A stretch of 64,000 nucleotides of DNA from Aptenodytes patagonicus (GCF_965638725.1 NC_134950.1:26316932-26380931); one strand, 5' to 3'. Positions 27,001 to 38,642 are shown, counted from the first letter of the stretch. The notes: generated by a model not told the origin, from the letters alone. Numbers and translations are program-made.

Positions 27001-30000
27001 CAGCTACTAGGAAGGAAATTAACTCTATCCCAGCCAAAATCACGACAAGCACATTTCTCACAATCTTAGCCTTTATAGCTCACTTTCAACTTCTTTTCAT
27101 CCATTATATTTGTAAATATTTTTTGAAGGTTTGACAAGACTAGATCTCGTTGATTCAACAAAATCTGCTTGAGGAAGTACTTGGTATGTGAAAAGGCAAA
27201 TTTTAAGTTACAACTACAAATGTCAGTTTTGCTTCTCACTTGTTCATCTCGAGTATTGTTTTGTAAATGAAATCCTTGAAATAGTCACAGGTCAAGACTT
27301 AAAGCACCAAACTGAGTACTGCTAAACTACCCAATTTGTACATTACATCCATTTTGAGCTACCTTCATTCAAACACACAGGTCCTCATTTTTCAAGTTTT
27401 GAAAATTGGTTTCTTCCACAGAAATGAATGGAGAATTAGGCCTCACTGCTCGTATTTTCAAAACAGACAGATAAGTAAGAACAAATATCATACAGTTGCC
27501 GTGTAAGTTCATATTAAAGTCACTGAGAGTTGAGCTATTAATAATTCTAGAAAAACTATTAAAGGCTATTTACATACTTTACTAGTGCATAAAACTCTTG
27601 GAGTCCAAATGCGAGTACTCCGGGATATACAAAACTTCGGGAACACATTTAACATGATTAGTATTTCTTCTGGAAAATCAAAATTGTCCTCATACAAACT
27701 CAAGAGCAAGAAAAGAGTATACACAAAATATGCTGTGCAAAAGACATGCTAATGCTATTAACAGCTCTGCAATACTTGAGAGTTCAGGTGTCTTTCCAAA
27801 TCCTTCTTTCTAAGAATTGCAATGACATTCTTGAACATTTGGGAAGCTGTGCTCTTCAAATAGGTCATTCTTGGGGTATTTGCTGAAATGTAGAAATAAA
27901 GTCACAGCTTGAATGCAAAGATCACCAGGTCAGGTTGGATTGTTAGTTCGCTCCGGCGCTCTGCAGTGTTCAGAGCTATCAGAGCTCCTAAAAATACTTT
28001 CTGAATTCTTTTTCAATATCTTATTTCACAACCAGTTCTGTTTGGATTGTCTTATATTGGTCTTCCTTTAGAGAAATCATACGTAAGGTGAAATCTTACC
28101 ACAAAGATAGGCCAATTCTTTCTTCCACTTTAAAATCAATTTTCTGTTTTGTGAGAAAGGAGTATGACTGGCAGTCTTAGCTGTTGGAAAGGGTCGCAAT
28201 TGATATCTCAACATCTGAATGATTTACATCTGAATGTTGTGCTGGTTTTGGCTGGGATAGAGTTAAATTTCTTCATAGCAGCTTGTATGGGCCTATGTTT
28301 TGGATTTGTGCTGAAAATAGTGTTGATAACACTGTTGATAACAAACTGATGTTTTAGTTACTGCTGAGCAGTGCTGACACAGCGTCAAGGCCTTTTCTGC
28401 TTCTCACACTGCTCTGCCAGCGAGTCGACTGGGGGTGCATAAGAAGTTGGGAGGGGACACAGCTGGGACAGTTGACCCCAACTGACCAAAGGGATATTCC
28501 ATACCATATGACATCATGCTCAGCAATGAAACTAGGGGGGAAGTTGGCAGGGGGGGCCACTGCTCAGGAACTGGTTGGGCATCGGTCGGTTAGTGGTGAG
28601 CAATTGTTTTCATTTGCATCATTTGTCTGTCTTGGGTTTTATTTCTCTCTCTTTTTTTTTTCTCTTTTCCTTACAATTTTTATTATTACTATTGTTGTTG
28701 TTGTTGTTATTATTTCTTCTTTTTAATTATTAAACTGGTTTTATCTCAACCCACCAGTTTTTTACCCTTCCCATTCTCTCTCCCATCCCACCAGGGGGGA
28801 GTGAGCGAGCGGCTGTGTCGTGCTTAGTTGCCGGCTGGGGTTAAAACACAACAATGTTTTGGATTTTTTTTATAAGTTACTCTTCTGCTAACATTTCCAC
28901 CCCACATTGATGCACACACAAGCAGCCTGAAATTAAAAGTGGTCAAAAGAATATATACAATCATACCCAAAGCTAACTTGTACCTAACCCACTCAGTCAG
29001 ACAACTAAATGAGAGGGTTATCTTCAGAAACAAAAATAAGTTAATGTACACTAAAGCAAGTTCCTCCTTGGAAAGGAGACAAAAGCATTTTGGGAGAAAA
29101 CGGTCTTGTTCCTGGGAAGTTTGCCATATGCTGGAAGAGAGACAGAGAGAAGGAAATAAAAAGCAAAGGCATAGACAGACTGACATGCAAAACGACCAAT
29201 TCTGCATTTTAATGTCCGCATTAAAATATCACCCTGGGTGCATCTTCAACTCCCATAATCCCATAAAAAGGCTCACAACATTTGCCAGTCTTCACTCTAA
29301 TTGTACAAACGCTTTGTTGTGGCTAAGGCACACACTTTATCTGAGATGGAGACACCTATGAATAGCGCTGGTCTTCCTAAGTGACTGTAACAGGTGTTTT
29401 ATTTTACTTCTTGGCTTTACCTATGTTTTCTCTTAGTTAAACAAACTGTATCTTGTTTAAATACGAATTTTAATCTAAACACGAGTGTTGATAGACAGGA
29501 ACAAATGCTCACTTATGCTTTATTTCACATTTCAAGGAGGAAGAGTCAGGGAGAGGCCACAGTTTCAGGACTGCCAAAAATCACTGAAAGAGGATTTGGA
29601 AAGGACTCATTTTTGTGGTCTCAGAGGTGCAGCAGAGTGGACGTGAAGCCAAGATGGCAACAAGTGAAATGCTCTAATGCCGCAGGAACTGCATTGTTCT
29701 AACCCAGCGTTACAGTCAGTGTCCTGCTTTTCTCAGGATTTTAACAGACACAATGTAGATGAATACTTGGATGAAGACTCCACATTTCACTGCCTGTTTT
29801 TCAGCAGGTCCACAAACCTAACTACCTATGGGATCTACATTAACTGTATTCAGCTATTGAGATCAAGACAAACTGCAGCTTCTCCTGTCCAGGAGCCCAG
29901 AGATCTTTAGTTTAAATGCAAGTTCTGATCTTATAGAGTAGAGGCCTTACGGTAGCTGCTCTTTTGGAAGGTTCTAAGACTTGCTGTAGCCCGTGGCCCT

Positions 30001-33000
30001 AAGATGACAAGTTAGCAATGTATGGAATTCCCATCCCCGAAGAAATTCAAAATTCAACTCAATGTGACCCTGACAACCTGATCTAACTTTGATGATAGAC
30101 CTTCTCTGAGTGGCAAGTTGAACTAGATGACAATCAGAGATCCTTACCAACTAAATTACTCTGTAGTTCTATATCAGCATCAAGGGGAAATCCATTTACG
30201 CAGCCTTCAGATCTTCAATCATCCATCGACCATACCAATGACAGTCCTAACTAGAAACAAAAAATTTTGCAAGAAAGCCTCTGTTTCCTTGGCCATGACC
30301 AGCAGAGGAACAGATCTGTAGACGTACTTTATGTGTGATATTCTGGTGCCTGCAGAGCTCAGGCATCTTGGTAAAAATAAACTGTTAAGTTCACAAGTAC
30401 ATTCCCTGTTACTCAATGCACCATTAAATTCACAAGTACGTTCCCCATTACTCAATGCACACAAAAGGATCTGTGCAAAACATAATATATAAATAGAAGT
30501 CATCAAGCAACTCTTGATGCGAGAAGACTGTATTATGATTCTTCCTATTATCCAGTAACTAGGTATGAAGGTCTTGGGCTTCTCCTCATACCCTATTTGC
30601 TAGTTCAACCTCTGTGCTTAGTCTCCTGTCTTTTTGTACAGCTTAATCTCTTCAGGCAGGACTATCACTGGCTCAGGAAAATATACTTAGGCACTTCACT
30701 TGCTATCAGCTTACCAAATTTACTCTGTCCTTCACCTAAACAGAAGAGAAAAAAGCAGACGGTTCACAGAAGTCTGACCCTCCAAGTAGGTCCTATCTAA
30801 ACATCCTCCTTCTCCAACTCTGCTGTTTGGTTGTAGGTAACTTAAAATATCACACACATACACAAACACAATTTACATTATCTGTTTTCTATAAAATAAC
30901 GCTGTTAACTATGCAACACAGCACACACAAAACAGTGACATTATTTCCCACAGTAGTATTTTAGTTAAGTGAATTTTAGGACAATAAAGGTGTATTTTAC
31001 CCTCCACAGTTCTGCAGCAACTGGCTGATGTGGTGGGTTATCGCAGTATATATCTTCCACAGCCTCCCTCCAGAACTGCATTCGCATCAAACCTGTAGTC
31101 TTCTGAGTTATGGAGTCTTTAATCTGGAAAGGATACATCTGGAGTGAAATTCAGAGTGTCTTTAAGGCACCTGGTCTATCTACATTGAAAAGACAGACAC
31201 AGGACACAGCCAAACTCAGTAGGGAAAGTGCTCGGTTCTGAATTTATGTTTACTCCTCATAAAGCATATGAACACTACAGAGAGTAAAAAAATCTTCACC
31301 ACAACACAACTTTGAAACCCATGGAGATTAAGTCCTGGGCAACTCTCACCTTAGCTTTCTTCCCAGAAGGAAAAGAAGCAATGGTAACAGCAGCAAGGGA
31401 AGGCAGCACCACAGGTTGCCAGAAGCACAGCCCACAGAAGCTGATCCGGGATTTTGCTTGGTCAGCACATTTCCTGGATTGCTCCTTTCTGGCAAGCACT
31501 ACCAACTTTCCTGGTTGCACTGGCAGTTTCTGGCCACCTAGCAAAGGGGAGAGACTGCAGCCACTCCCCTCCCACAACTCTCTAATTACAAACTTCCCTC
31601 CCGGCAGCCTTTCCGTCACCTAGCTTCTGCCAACAAAGACCTGGGACTGATTATATCATCCAAGTTTTTGACAGACCTTCTACAGATAGGATTTAGCTGC
31701 ACTTTACCGATTCAGTCGCTGCATTTGAAGCCAGGACATAGATGCAATCACATAACAGTATCAAGGACCACAGCCTGTTGTTATAATTTAATTTTAAAAT
31801 GCACAACAAAGAGGAAAGTCAGAAAAATTATGTACATAAACAAAACAAACTGGAGGAGGCTGGCTACTTTCCAAGGGCCATTCAAAATTAGAGGTTTGTA
31901 TTGCACTATTGATTCATTGCCCCTTACAGTACAAAAAGTTAATCTCAGCAAAACACCACCTGCTAGTGTAATTTAGAATATTGAAACTGTTATTCTACAT
32001 TTCCAGAGTTCACAAATATATTTTAATACCTGCCTGAGCCAGTTCCACATTGAAGGCTCTCAAGGCAAAAGCAGAGGTTCGAGATTCTACAGGCAACAGC
32101 AGAGAACACAGAAACCCTTCATAGTCACGCTTTCTATAAAAGGATGAAAAAACACGTTATTTACAGCTTTATGTAAATTGGGTGTGCTATGGCTTAGCAC
32201 TTAACTCCTAAAACAGTATCAGTAAGTTATAGTTCAAAACTCTGACTTTTGCAAAAGTAGCAGCTTCTAAGCTTATTTTAAAATAAGACAAACTCCAAAA
32301 GAGAAGGGATGCTGTCTGAACTCTCAGTGCACCTCTCAAATCCAGATCTCAAGACATTTGGCTAAAGGCATGGAACAAGGCCATGGCAGAACTGCAAAGA
32401 GAATCCAGATTGTCCGACTTCCAGACTTCTGTTCCACAGAAGTGGAACATTTTTTTAAAAGATTGTGCTCTGGAGCTTGGCAGAAGAGCGCTTGCTTAAC
32501 CAGTAAGTTTTTGTTTATTGGCAACTATATTCAAAGCATAAAAACTCTGGGTCTTGGCAGTTTCGCTGCAGGTAACTTGTTGCCAATCTAGAGTGATATG
32601 CCTTTGTTTGGCCACTTGGGTGTGCCATTAAATTAAAAACAATCACAGTGCACAGAATCAAATTGCAAAATCATACATAGCTGTAGCTAACAAAAACACT
32701 TGGTCACCTCTGAAAAGCTAAATTGCTTGGTTTGAACATTTTTGTGTACTTTCTGATAAGGCTGTAACCTGATCCTTCATTGGAAGACAATCAGCAACTC
32801 CAAGTTTTGCCTCGAGAGTAGAGAAGCAGGTGTCAAGGAAAACACATTTACTCATTTTCATGAAGTCTGCTGTTCTTACATGTACTCATATTTCTTTTGA
32901 ATGTGAGCTTAAAATAGCAAAGCCAAACTAAAACCAAGGCTTATTAGGGTTGCTACTTCTAGCATCAAACAAAAAGGAAGTGAGATTTAACAGAGGTTCT

Positions 33001-35787
33001 TACCCCTACAATACACAGCAGCTGATAACTAGCACATGCTTAGAGTTTTCACAACAGCTGTGAAACTTGTTTTAGAGCTTGATGCAAATCCAGAAGCATC
33101 AACAAAAAAAAAATGACATTTGGGAATTTTAGCAGGCTTTAAAGGTCACCTTCATATTAAAGAACAGATGCATCAAACCTCCCTCAATTAAGATACTTTC
33201 TGAAAAGTATTATCAGCTCAAAACCTAGTATTTTTTTCAAGGCTGATTGTAGTAACACCCAGTATTGCCCACCCTGGGCAGAGCTGCAAGGTTTACAGCC
33301 ACATTTTCCCAGTTCCAGTAATGCAGTTTGCCTGGGTTGTTCACAGAACACAAAACCACCTCTACTTCCAGAAAGGAAACAGAGAAACACATTACACAAA
33401 GTAAACAGCAGCACAATAGAGAAATTTGTTTTCCCTCTAGTAATAGCATTGGCATGTTGTTTTGGGGTTTTTTTTCCCACAATTATTCGAAGCTTAAAAA
33501 TTAAGTGTAGCAAAAAATAGCTAAGGAAAAAAATCAGAAAGAAATGTGAATTTTATGCTGACAGTGCGCCCTTGGATGTAACAGTAGAAAAGCAAATACA
33601 CTAAGCCTCAGCCTGTAAAATAAATTTTATATTGCTATAGATCATGTTCCACCCCAACTCTGTTTGTGTATTAGGGTAAGGAATGAAGAAAGGAGGGAAT
33701 GACCTTAAGTCTGGTATTGAGTGTTTTTCATAGTTTCCCTCTCAAGTAAGTATATGCTTACATATGAACCCACAGACGGAAGAAAAGTTGGTTATGACCA
33801 TTACTGGACTTTCAGTATAATAAAAAATTTAAAGTCTTAAAAAGAATTTCTTCCACATTACAAAACTCCATAATACAATCAAGTCACAAGCTTGTCTTCC
33901 AGAGCAGACATCATAAACAGCGAGACAGAAAACATACGTACTAGGGAAACATATTTTTAATCAAATAGCTTAAAGCTACTTGTAAAAGAGTTATTTAACA
34001 TAAAAGGGAAAACCCAAGAGAAAGGACATCTTGCATATTGCAAAAAGTTGCACAAATCTACATCATTAAAGCAGAACTCTGTTGTTCTTCCTAATGTGTG
34101 GGAGACTCAAATTCAGGGCTGGGGAGTTGCTGATGCTTGCATAGCCTCAAGTGTTTTATTTCTGTTTGAATAGTAACTCTTTCCACTTCCTCTAATTTTT
34201 TTATAACTTAGGATTTCCATGCAATATATGAGCTACTGGGAACAGCAGCTTCAATTAAATGATGCCAAAACCATAACCACCTTTCATTTTATTACTTTGA
34301 ATGCTTGTGTTATTTTTATAAGTAGTCTTTTTTATGGTTTAACAAAAATAACAAAAAAAAAATTTAAATTCAACCATCTCAGCTTCTGTGCCTTGGAACC
34401 TAGCTATTCTGTTCACAGCTGTTTGTTACTGAAAACATTTTACCTGTATATGTTAACTTTACCTGTATATTAACTGTACATGCAGTCTCTGATCTCCCAA
34501 GTAACTGGTAAACAAATCCTGGGTAGAGTAACCAGGAAAACAAAGCTGTAATCTGAAGCTTTATCAAGGAAAATGCAACCTGGCTATGCATTCTGATGCA
34601 TCTGTAAAGGTCTGTTGCTTGGTGTTGTATAGAAAAATTAAGATTGTCACGTTTCTTTCTGTTAATTTTCCTACTTCAAACATTACTGCTGACCCCACAC
34701 ATCTTTGTATCTTTTACAACTATCAGTTGGAGAAGATGATCCTGTTCCACTCTTTCTATACATGCTTGGAAGCCTTCTCCCTGCTTTTGTCAACCATCTA
34801 GGACAACTGTATCCAAAGAAAAATGATTTAAGTCTTTACAAAGAGACTTGTTTAATTTTTTACTTTGTACCTCTGAACTCTTGTGGACTAGAAAGCAGCT
34901 AAGAGGCCTTGCACATTGTTTACAGCCCAGAAGCCAAGCAGGAAACATTGCCTGGCCTGAAAGTATCTGAGCTGCACTCCTGCTCCTCTTGGAGCATTTT
35001 GGATTTGACCAAAAATGGATACTTTTGAAAACTAGACTTCCTCCTACTTCTTGAGCTGTCTGTCCAGCTGTTGGATTTCCTCTGCTTTTGCTTATTTTCC
35101 AAGGAGTACTTGGGAAGCTTGGCTATTTCCCAGTAGCCAAGATCTGAAAACACCCATTATTTTTAAACATCCACTTCGGTGATCTTTCTCTCCAAAAAGC
35201 CGAGACAATGAAATGGAAACGTTCAGTATTTCAGAAGAAAAGCAGCTGTGAAAGAAGCAGGGGAGGGAAATTGCCGTTTACAGGTTAAATCATCCATGTA
35301 ACTTAAATATTTATCTAGTTTCCCTTGCTTCCCCCCCCGCTCCGAAAAGATGAGGTCCGGGAGAAACCCCACCCTCCGGCGCCGTTCACTTCGGGGCCAC
35401 AGGGGTTATTTTCGCGGCCAGGCATGCCCAGGCGAGGCCGAGGGCGGCCTGGGCAGCTGGGGGGTAACCCCAGCCACCGTTTGCGGGAAACTCAGCAGCC
35501 TTGCCATCAGGAGGGAAGCGCTCGCAAGCCTTCCTCTGACAGACTCGCCGACCCCTGAGGAGAGGAAAACCCACGCGTTTGCAGGCCTCCCCCCCGGGCA
35601 CTCACCGCACCAGCTCGGCACAGTACTGCACCTCTCCTCCGGGCGAGGGGCGGCTCCAGCCCGCCGCCGCCGCCCTCCCGCCGCCAAGCCCCGGCCACGG
35701 GAGCCCGCCGCGGGCGCCCGCCGCTCTCAGCATACGGTGGCAGGGCCCGTGCCGCAGCCCGCCCCGCGCCATGCCGGCGGCCGCCAT
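14940..35787 (-). CDS. NDUFAF6: NDUFAF6, complex I assembly factor 6 (nine coding exons, complete)
   Basis: NDUFAF6 is a mitochondrial protein of the phytoene/squalene synthase-like fold. It is needed early in respiratory complex I assembly, for biogenesis of the ND1 subunit; in humans its loss causes Leigh syndrome. Nine minus-strand exons (35606-35787, 32034-32133, 31001-31123, 25756-25812, 24089-24191, 21237-21370, 19351-19452, 15579-15635, 14940-15068) join in frame to 328 residues plus stop; human has 333. Diagnostic segments include [60 protein letters not shown] and [11 protein letters not shown]. The start is the first ATG in frame (A at -3, G at +4). The first 45 residues are rich in Arg, Ala and Gly and have no acidic residue, as expected of a mitochondrial targeting peptide. 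All junctions have GT-AG ends except intron 2, which needs GC-AG. The frame is intact, so the gene looks functional. Confidence 0.96.
15579..15635 (-). CDS. NDUFAF6: NDUFAF6 coding exon 8
   Basis: A 57-base exon for residues 268-286 ([19 protein letters not shown]), matching the ARSFHK-VPVKAFPAFL segment of the human protein. Acceptor TTTCAG, donor GTGGGT, phase 0. Short, but placed by both sequence and frame. Confidence 0.93.
16515..16553. repeat. (TG)n microsatellite followed by an A-run
   Basis: About ten TG units (16515-16535), then TA and an uninterrupted A-run to 16553, in NDUFAF6 intron 7. Seen directly. Confidence 0.95.
19351..19452 (-). CDS. NDUFAF6: NDUFAF6 coding exon 7
   Basis: Encodes residues 234-267, from [16 protein letters not shown] to [18 protein letters not shown]. 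Acceptor TCTAG, donor GTGAGA, phase 0 at both ends. Confidence 0.95.
19900..19990. repeat. Low-complexity C/A tract
   Basis: Alternating runs of three to eight A and C residues with almost no G or T. It generates spurious open frames rich in Pro and Lys. It lies in NDUFAF6 intron 6 and resembles the tract at 20750-20800. Confidence 0.9.
20750..20800. repeat. Low-complexity A/C tract
   Basis: Long A-runs broken by CC and CCCC, in NDUFAF6 intron 6. Same composition as 19900-19990, about 800 bases away. Confidence 0.9.
21237..21370 (-). CDS. NDUFAF6: NDUFAF6 coding exon 6
   Basis: Completes Gly189 and encodes residues 190-233. It carries the best conserved block of the protein, [20 protein letters not shown] followed by [20 protein letters not shown]. 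Acceptor TTTTAG, donor GTAAGA. The second acidic motif of the prenyl-synthase fold maps here (DHAASH). Confidence 0.96.
22160..22215 (+). mobile_element. Possible CR1 reverse-transcriptase remnant
   Basis: The plus strand translates as [10 protein letters not shown] before a stop, like the [13 protein letters not shown] motif at the start of CR1/LINE reverse transcriptase. The match is short and the flanks are not clearly CR1, so this is a weak call. Confidence 0.4.
24089..24191 (-). CDS. NDUFAF6: NDUFAF6 coding exon 5
   Basis: Encodes residues 155-188 and the first base of Gly189: [18 protein letters not shown], then [16 protein letters not shown]. Acceptor TTACAG, donor GTAGGC, phase 1 at the end. 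Conserved helical part of the synthase-like fold. Confidence 0.95.
25756..25812 (-). CDS. NDUFAF6: NDUFAF6 coding exon 4
   Basis: A 57-base exon for residues 136-154 ([19 protein letters not shown]). Acceptor TTTTCAG, donor GTAAGT, phase 0 at both ends. The human protein has a closely matching segment at this place. Confidence 0.95.
26502..27047 (-). mobile_element. Solo LTR of an endogenous retrovirus, minus orientation
   Basis: A 546-bp unit with TGTC...GACA ends, flanked on both sides by the 5-bp target duplication AGCAC (26497-26501 and 27048-27052). In its own orientation it begins TGTCGTGATTTTGGCTGGG and ends GGTTAAACTATGACA. It is the same family as the copy at 28238-28853. It contains a consensus CRE (TGACGTCA, 26798-26805) and an (AAT)n stretch. 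No internal retroviral genes are present, as in a solo LTR left by recombination. Confidence 0.9.
26651..26681. repeat. (AAT)n-like microsatellite inside the LTR
   Basis: A run of AAT and AAAT units. The other LTR copy has TTG/TTA-type repeats at the matching place, so this segment is a variable microsatellite of the LTR. Confidence 0.8.
28238..28853 (+). mobile_element. Solo LTR of the same family, plus orientation
   Basis: Begins TGTGCTGGTTTTGGCTGGG and ends GGGGTTAAAACACAACA. The flanks share ATGT (28234-28237 and 28854-28857), or AATGT if the last LTR base is counted in the duplication. ATTAAA at 28729-28734 is a plausible poly(A) signal. Internal blocks match the other copy, including the region around its CRE, here TGACATCA. 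No retroviral genes lie between the two LTRs, and each has its own flanking duplication, so they are two insertions and not one provirus. Confidence 0.88.
30030..30180 (+). mobile_element. Old CR1 3' end fragment
   Basis: Contains GAAGAAATTCAAA, then TTGAACTAGATGACAATCAGA, then a degraded CCTTCCAAC-like stretch and TCTGTAGTTCTAT, in the order seen at CR1 3' ends (...GGACTAGATGACCTCCAGAGGTCC...ATTCTRTGATTCTRTG). Much diverged, so an old insertion. Confidence 0.7.
30385..30462 (+). repeat. Two-copy 39-bp tandem duplication
   Basis: Units 30385-30423 and 30424-30462 differ at about six positions; both share TTCACAAGTAC and ACTCAATGCAC. Directly visible; no coding role seen. Confidence 0.9.
31001..31123 (-). 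CDS. NDUFAF6: NDUFAF6 coding exon 3
   Basis: Encodes residues 95-135, from [11 protein letters not shown] through [15 protein letters not shown] and [14 protein letters not shown]. The phase is 0 at both ends, with acceptor TTTCCAG and donor GTAAAA. It includes the DxxxD-like acidic stretch (EDIYCDNPP) that in active prenyl synthases binds metal. Confidence 0.95.
31124..35605 (-). other. NDUFAF6 introns 1 and 2 (except exon 2)
   Basis: No exon other than exon 2 and no clear mobile element were recognised. The open frames here are short and unlike known proteins. Confidence 0.6.
32034..32133 (-). CDS. NDUFAF6: NDUFAF6 coding exon 2
   Basis: Completes Arg61 and encodes residues 62-94, from [10 protein letters not shown] to RAFNVELAQ. 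The acceptor is TATAG. The exon must end at CAG followed by GCAGGT, a GC donor. Using the GT four bases further on would give a stop at the second codon after the junction. Start of the squalene/phytoene synthase-like domain. Confidence 0.94.
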
Positions 35788-35870
35788 GCTGCCCGCCGCT
35801 CCGCCCCTCCCGTCAGTCACCCCAGCCCCGCGGGGCCTGTCCGATGTAAACGTTTAACGGAGAAAGGATC
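35340..35870 (-). promoter_or_regulatory. NDUFAF6: CpG island promoter of NDUFAF6
   Basis: A GC-rich, CpG-dense segment spans the first coding exon and its upstream flank. The start codon lies in ATGGCGGCC, which also fits a YY1 core. No TATA box is evident, as is usual for a housekeeping mitochondrial gene. The transcription start is not located precisely; it should lie to the right of 35787. Confidence 0.75.
35606..35787 (-). CDS. NDUFAF6: NDUFAF6 coding exon 1
   Basis: Encodes residues 1-60 and two bases of Arg61, starting [10 protein letters not shown] and ending VQYCAELV. The donor is GTGAGT (35600-35605). A second in-frame ATG at 35770-35772 (residue 6) also has a good context. The open frame continues upstream only through a GTG codon, so the ATG at 35785-35787 is preferred. 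This exon holds the targeting peptide and is the least conserved part of the protein. Confidence 0.88.
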
Positions 35871-38630
35871 GGTAGATGGCACCCGAGAATGCGCTGTTTC
35901 GGCCCGGGGTTTGTGGGAACCATACGGCCTTTTGTTGTCCTGCAAATGGCGTCCGTCGTGCCGTCTTTGCCTCAGTTTCCCCCGGCTCCCGAGGCGGGCA
36001 CTGTTGGCGGCAGTTTGAGATGAATTCCTCCTCTCCCTGGGAAACCAGGCACTTAGGTTTTTAAACCAAAACTGAGGAAGCTGAATTGTAAAAACCTCCT
36101 AGGTATGGGCAATGTGGCATAGGAGGCTTACAGGAGCGGCTGTAGGACTGGGAAAAAGCCTCTGGACAGGTTTGCTGTATGAAGGGAGTAGAGCAAGGCA
36201 GTTCTGCCTGGGCAGCAAAGCTGACCCCAGGGCTCAGTTTTGCAACAGAGGCCCTATTTCCTCCTCTTGGCTGAGAGAGGGACTCCATACCAAACAGGCT
36301 GGCTGGAGTTTATTTAGAGACAGAATGGCCCTGTTAGTCCTGCAGTCATGGACAGCGTAGCCATGCTCCCTCAAAGTTTGGCCTATATGGGGATAAGCCA
36401 GCAAATTCATGCAGAAGTGCCACCATGCTAAAGAGCAGTTTCATCTTAAAACTAGGCCAGCCCAACCTAGTTATTACTAGAAGCAACAGCAGTCTGGCTT
36501 TTCTTTCTATCCCCATCCTTGGCATCCTCTTCCCTGGTGCCAGCTTTGACCTTCATTTTATAGTACAGTGAGTTGATTCAGGGAGTTAAACCAGCAGAAA
36601 CCCATCCACTGTTCGCTTTTGGTTTTCCTGAGTTCATTTTCTGCCAGTTTGGTGCCTTGAATCGGTTCACTGCATGGTCAGGTGAGCATCAGCGCCAGCA
36701 CGGGGCATTAGCACGAGCAATGGGCTGTGGGCTGGAGAGATGGTAGGATCTCCCGGTTTGTGGACAGTAATACGTATGTTCATTAGCTTAGCTGTAAAGT
36801 GAAGATACGCAGTAAATATGGGGAGAGTTCTGAGTGGGCAGCGATATTCAAGTGACAAGGCATCTGTTTGGAAATGACAGCAAGCCTTTATTTTGTGTCA
36901 CAGAGACGAGGAGGAGAGGGAGGTTAAGGACCTCACTTAAGCATTATTTATTTTATTCATTAGTGGCTATTGCGGGTTTACCCTGAGCCTTTCTTCTTCC
37001 CTTTCCCTCGTCTCTAAAGTTCCCTTTGTCTTGAAACTCTGGACCTTGTTTTAAACCCTTGCTATGCCTTGAGCAGGATTTATTGTTTGTCAGGGCACCC
37101 AAAGGAGGTCATTTAGCTTTGGGTGGAGGCTGAAACTGCTGTTGTTTAAGTTTTCCAAGAGAACCCCTAGATAAATGAATCCAGCTCTTTCAGCTGCTGC
37201 CAATTCCTGGCAGAAGGGTTACATAAACATACTCTAAACCTCAAGGGTATTATAAATAAATCTTATAAAATATTAACTTTTGTTAATCTCTGAATGAACC
37301 AAAATGGTGCTAAACTGATTTAAACCCTTAGTAAGAAAAGAATAAACCAGATGTCGTATAAAAAACAATAATCCCGACCTCTTTCTCGGTGTGCTGACAT
37401 TTGTTTCTTATTGTTCTGTACATTTACTGTTCTCATTAAATTACAATTTTTTTTCACTAAACAAATATTTCACGTCATGTATAGTTATTGAAAAGCTTCT
37501 TCAAGTCTGTATTGGTTCTAGTAAGTTAGCCTTTTGTGTTGCCAGCACAGTGGGAGTAATGATTTGGCTTAATGTTTTAGTGAGTTTTTAACACTGTATA
37601 TGAAAATTTAAGCTTAGTAAGGGGCGTCTACAAACTTTTTTTAATGATCTCATTGTGTTAAAGAGCACATTTCATCACCTTTTTCAATATTGCTCTCAGA
37701 AGCTGAAAGATGATTGCCTGTGTCTCTGATGCGTACTTCTTAGTGAAGTATTTTGTCCCGCTGACTCCTTAGATAAAACTCTGAAATTCTTGGGCAGCAA
37801 CGCTAGTGACAACAATGGCTGGTTTAGGTAGAGATAATTCAGTTATTGCTCTAACCTGGAATTTCTGGAAAAAAACAAGTTTTGTATCAGGAAATACCGA
37901 TCAGTTATAGCCAATCCTTGTTAAAGGAACATCCAGCTATTATTTGTCAACCTATAAATGAGAAAGAGAGACCCTCAAGCTGTCCTCTGATAGCCAAACA
38001 GAGGCTGAAGTGTAGAAGGTCTACGTATATTCAAGTGCTTGTACCAAAAAAGTCTTCATCCAGAGGAGAATGGGGGAAGAGAGAGAGACCTGCCTCAGAA
38101 TATCCAATGGCTGGAGGCTGAGGTGTTCACTGGGATATGGGAGACTGGCACCGGGATCCCTCGTCTGCAGCGACGAGAGCAGTGATCTGACAGGTCTGTT
38201 CTCTATGTTCACATGGGCAAGGATATATTCTCCCTCTCTCTCATTTTCCTCTTCTGAATAATTCTGGATTCATTCCAGTATCAGAGTTAAGGAAAAATCT
38301 CTGTGTAGTAACAATAGTGTTTCCTGTCCAGTTCCATGCCACAGCAAACAGGCATATGCAGTTATTTTTACCTGGACTACTAAAAATAGTCAATCAAAAA
38401 TCTTTGTTTAAAGGAGTACACTAAGAAAACATGTCTAACTGCAGTTGTTCCACTCCTGGCCACAGAATAATACATTAATGCATGTGGTAACAAGCACTGG
38501 GCCACTTTAAAACACGGTTTACCCTTTTTCTGTGGTTTAAACATCTAAGTCTTTAATTACAAAGTAGATGGAAAGTTCCAAAAGGATGTTGCAGTGAAGG
38601 GGTTTCATCTTTGTTGCTGCTGCATTTGTT

Positions 38631-38642
38631 GGGGGGGGGGGG
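38631..38642. repeat. Poly-G run
   Basis: Twelve consecutive G residues in AT-rich surroundings. Length in such runs is often unreliable in sequence data. Confidence 0.9.

Larger units (their letters stand above)
25813..31000 (-). other. NDUFAF6 intron 3
   Basis: The largest intron (about 5.2 kb). It contains two solo LTRs (26502-27047, 28238-28853), a CR1 3' end fragment (30030-30180) and a 39-bp tandem duplication (30385-30462). No coding exon was seen. Confidence 0.8.

Noticed and set aside
26502-28853. A complete provirus between the two LTRs
   Set aside because: The LTRs are in opposite orientation, each has its own target duplication, and the DNA between them has no gag, pol or env similarity.
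35350-36018. Plus-strand ORF of 222 codons over NDUFAF6 exon 1
   Set aside because: It is antisense to the true exon 1 and its promoter; composition explains the open frame.
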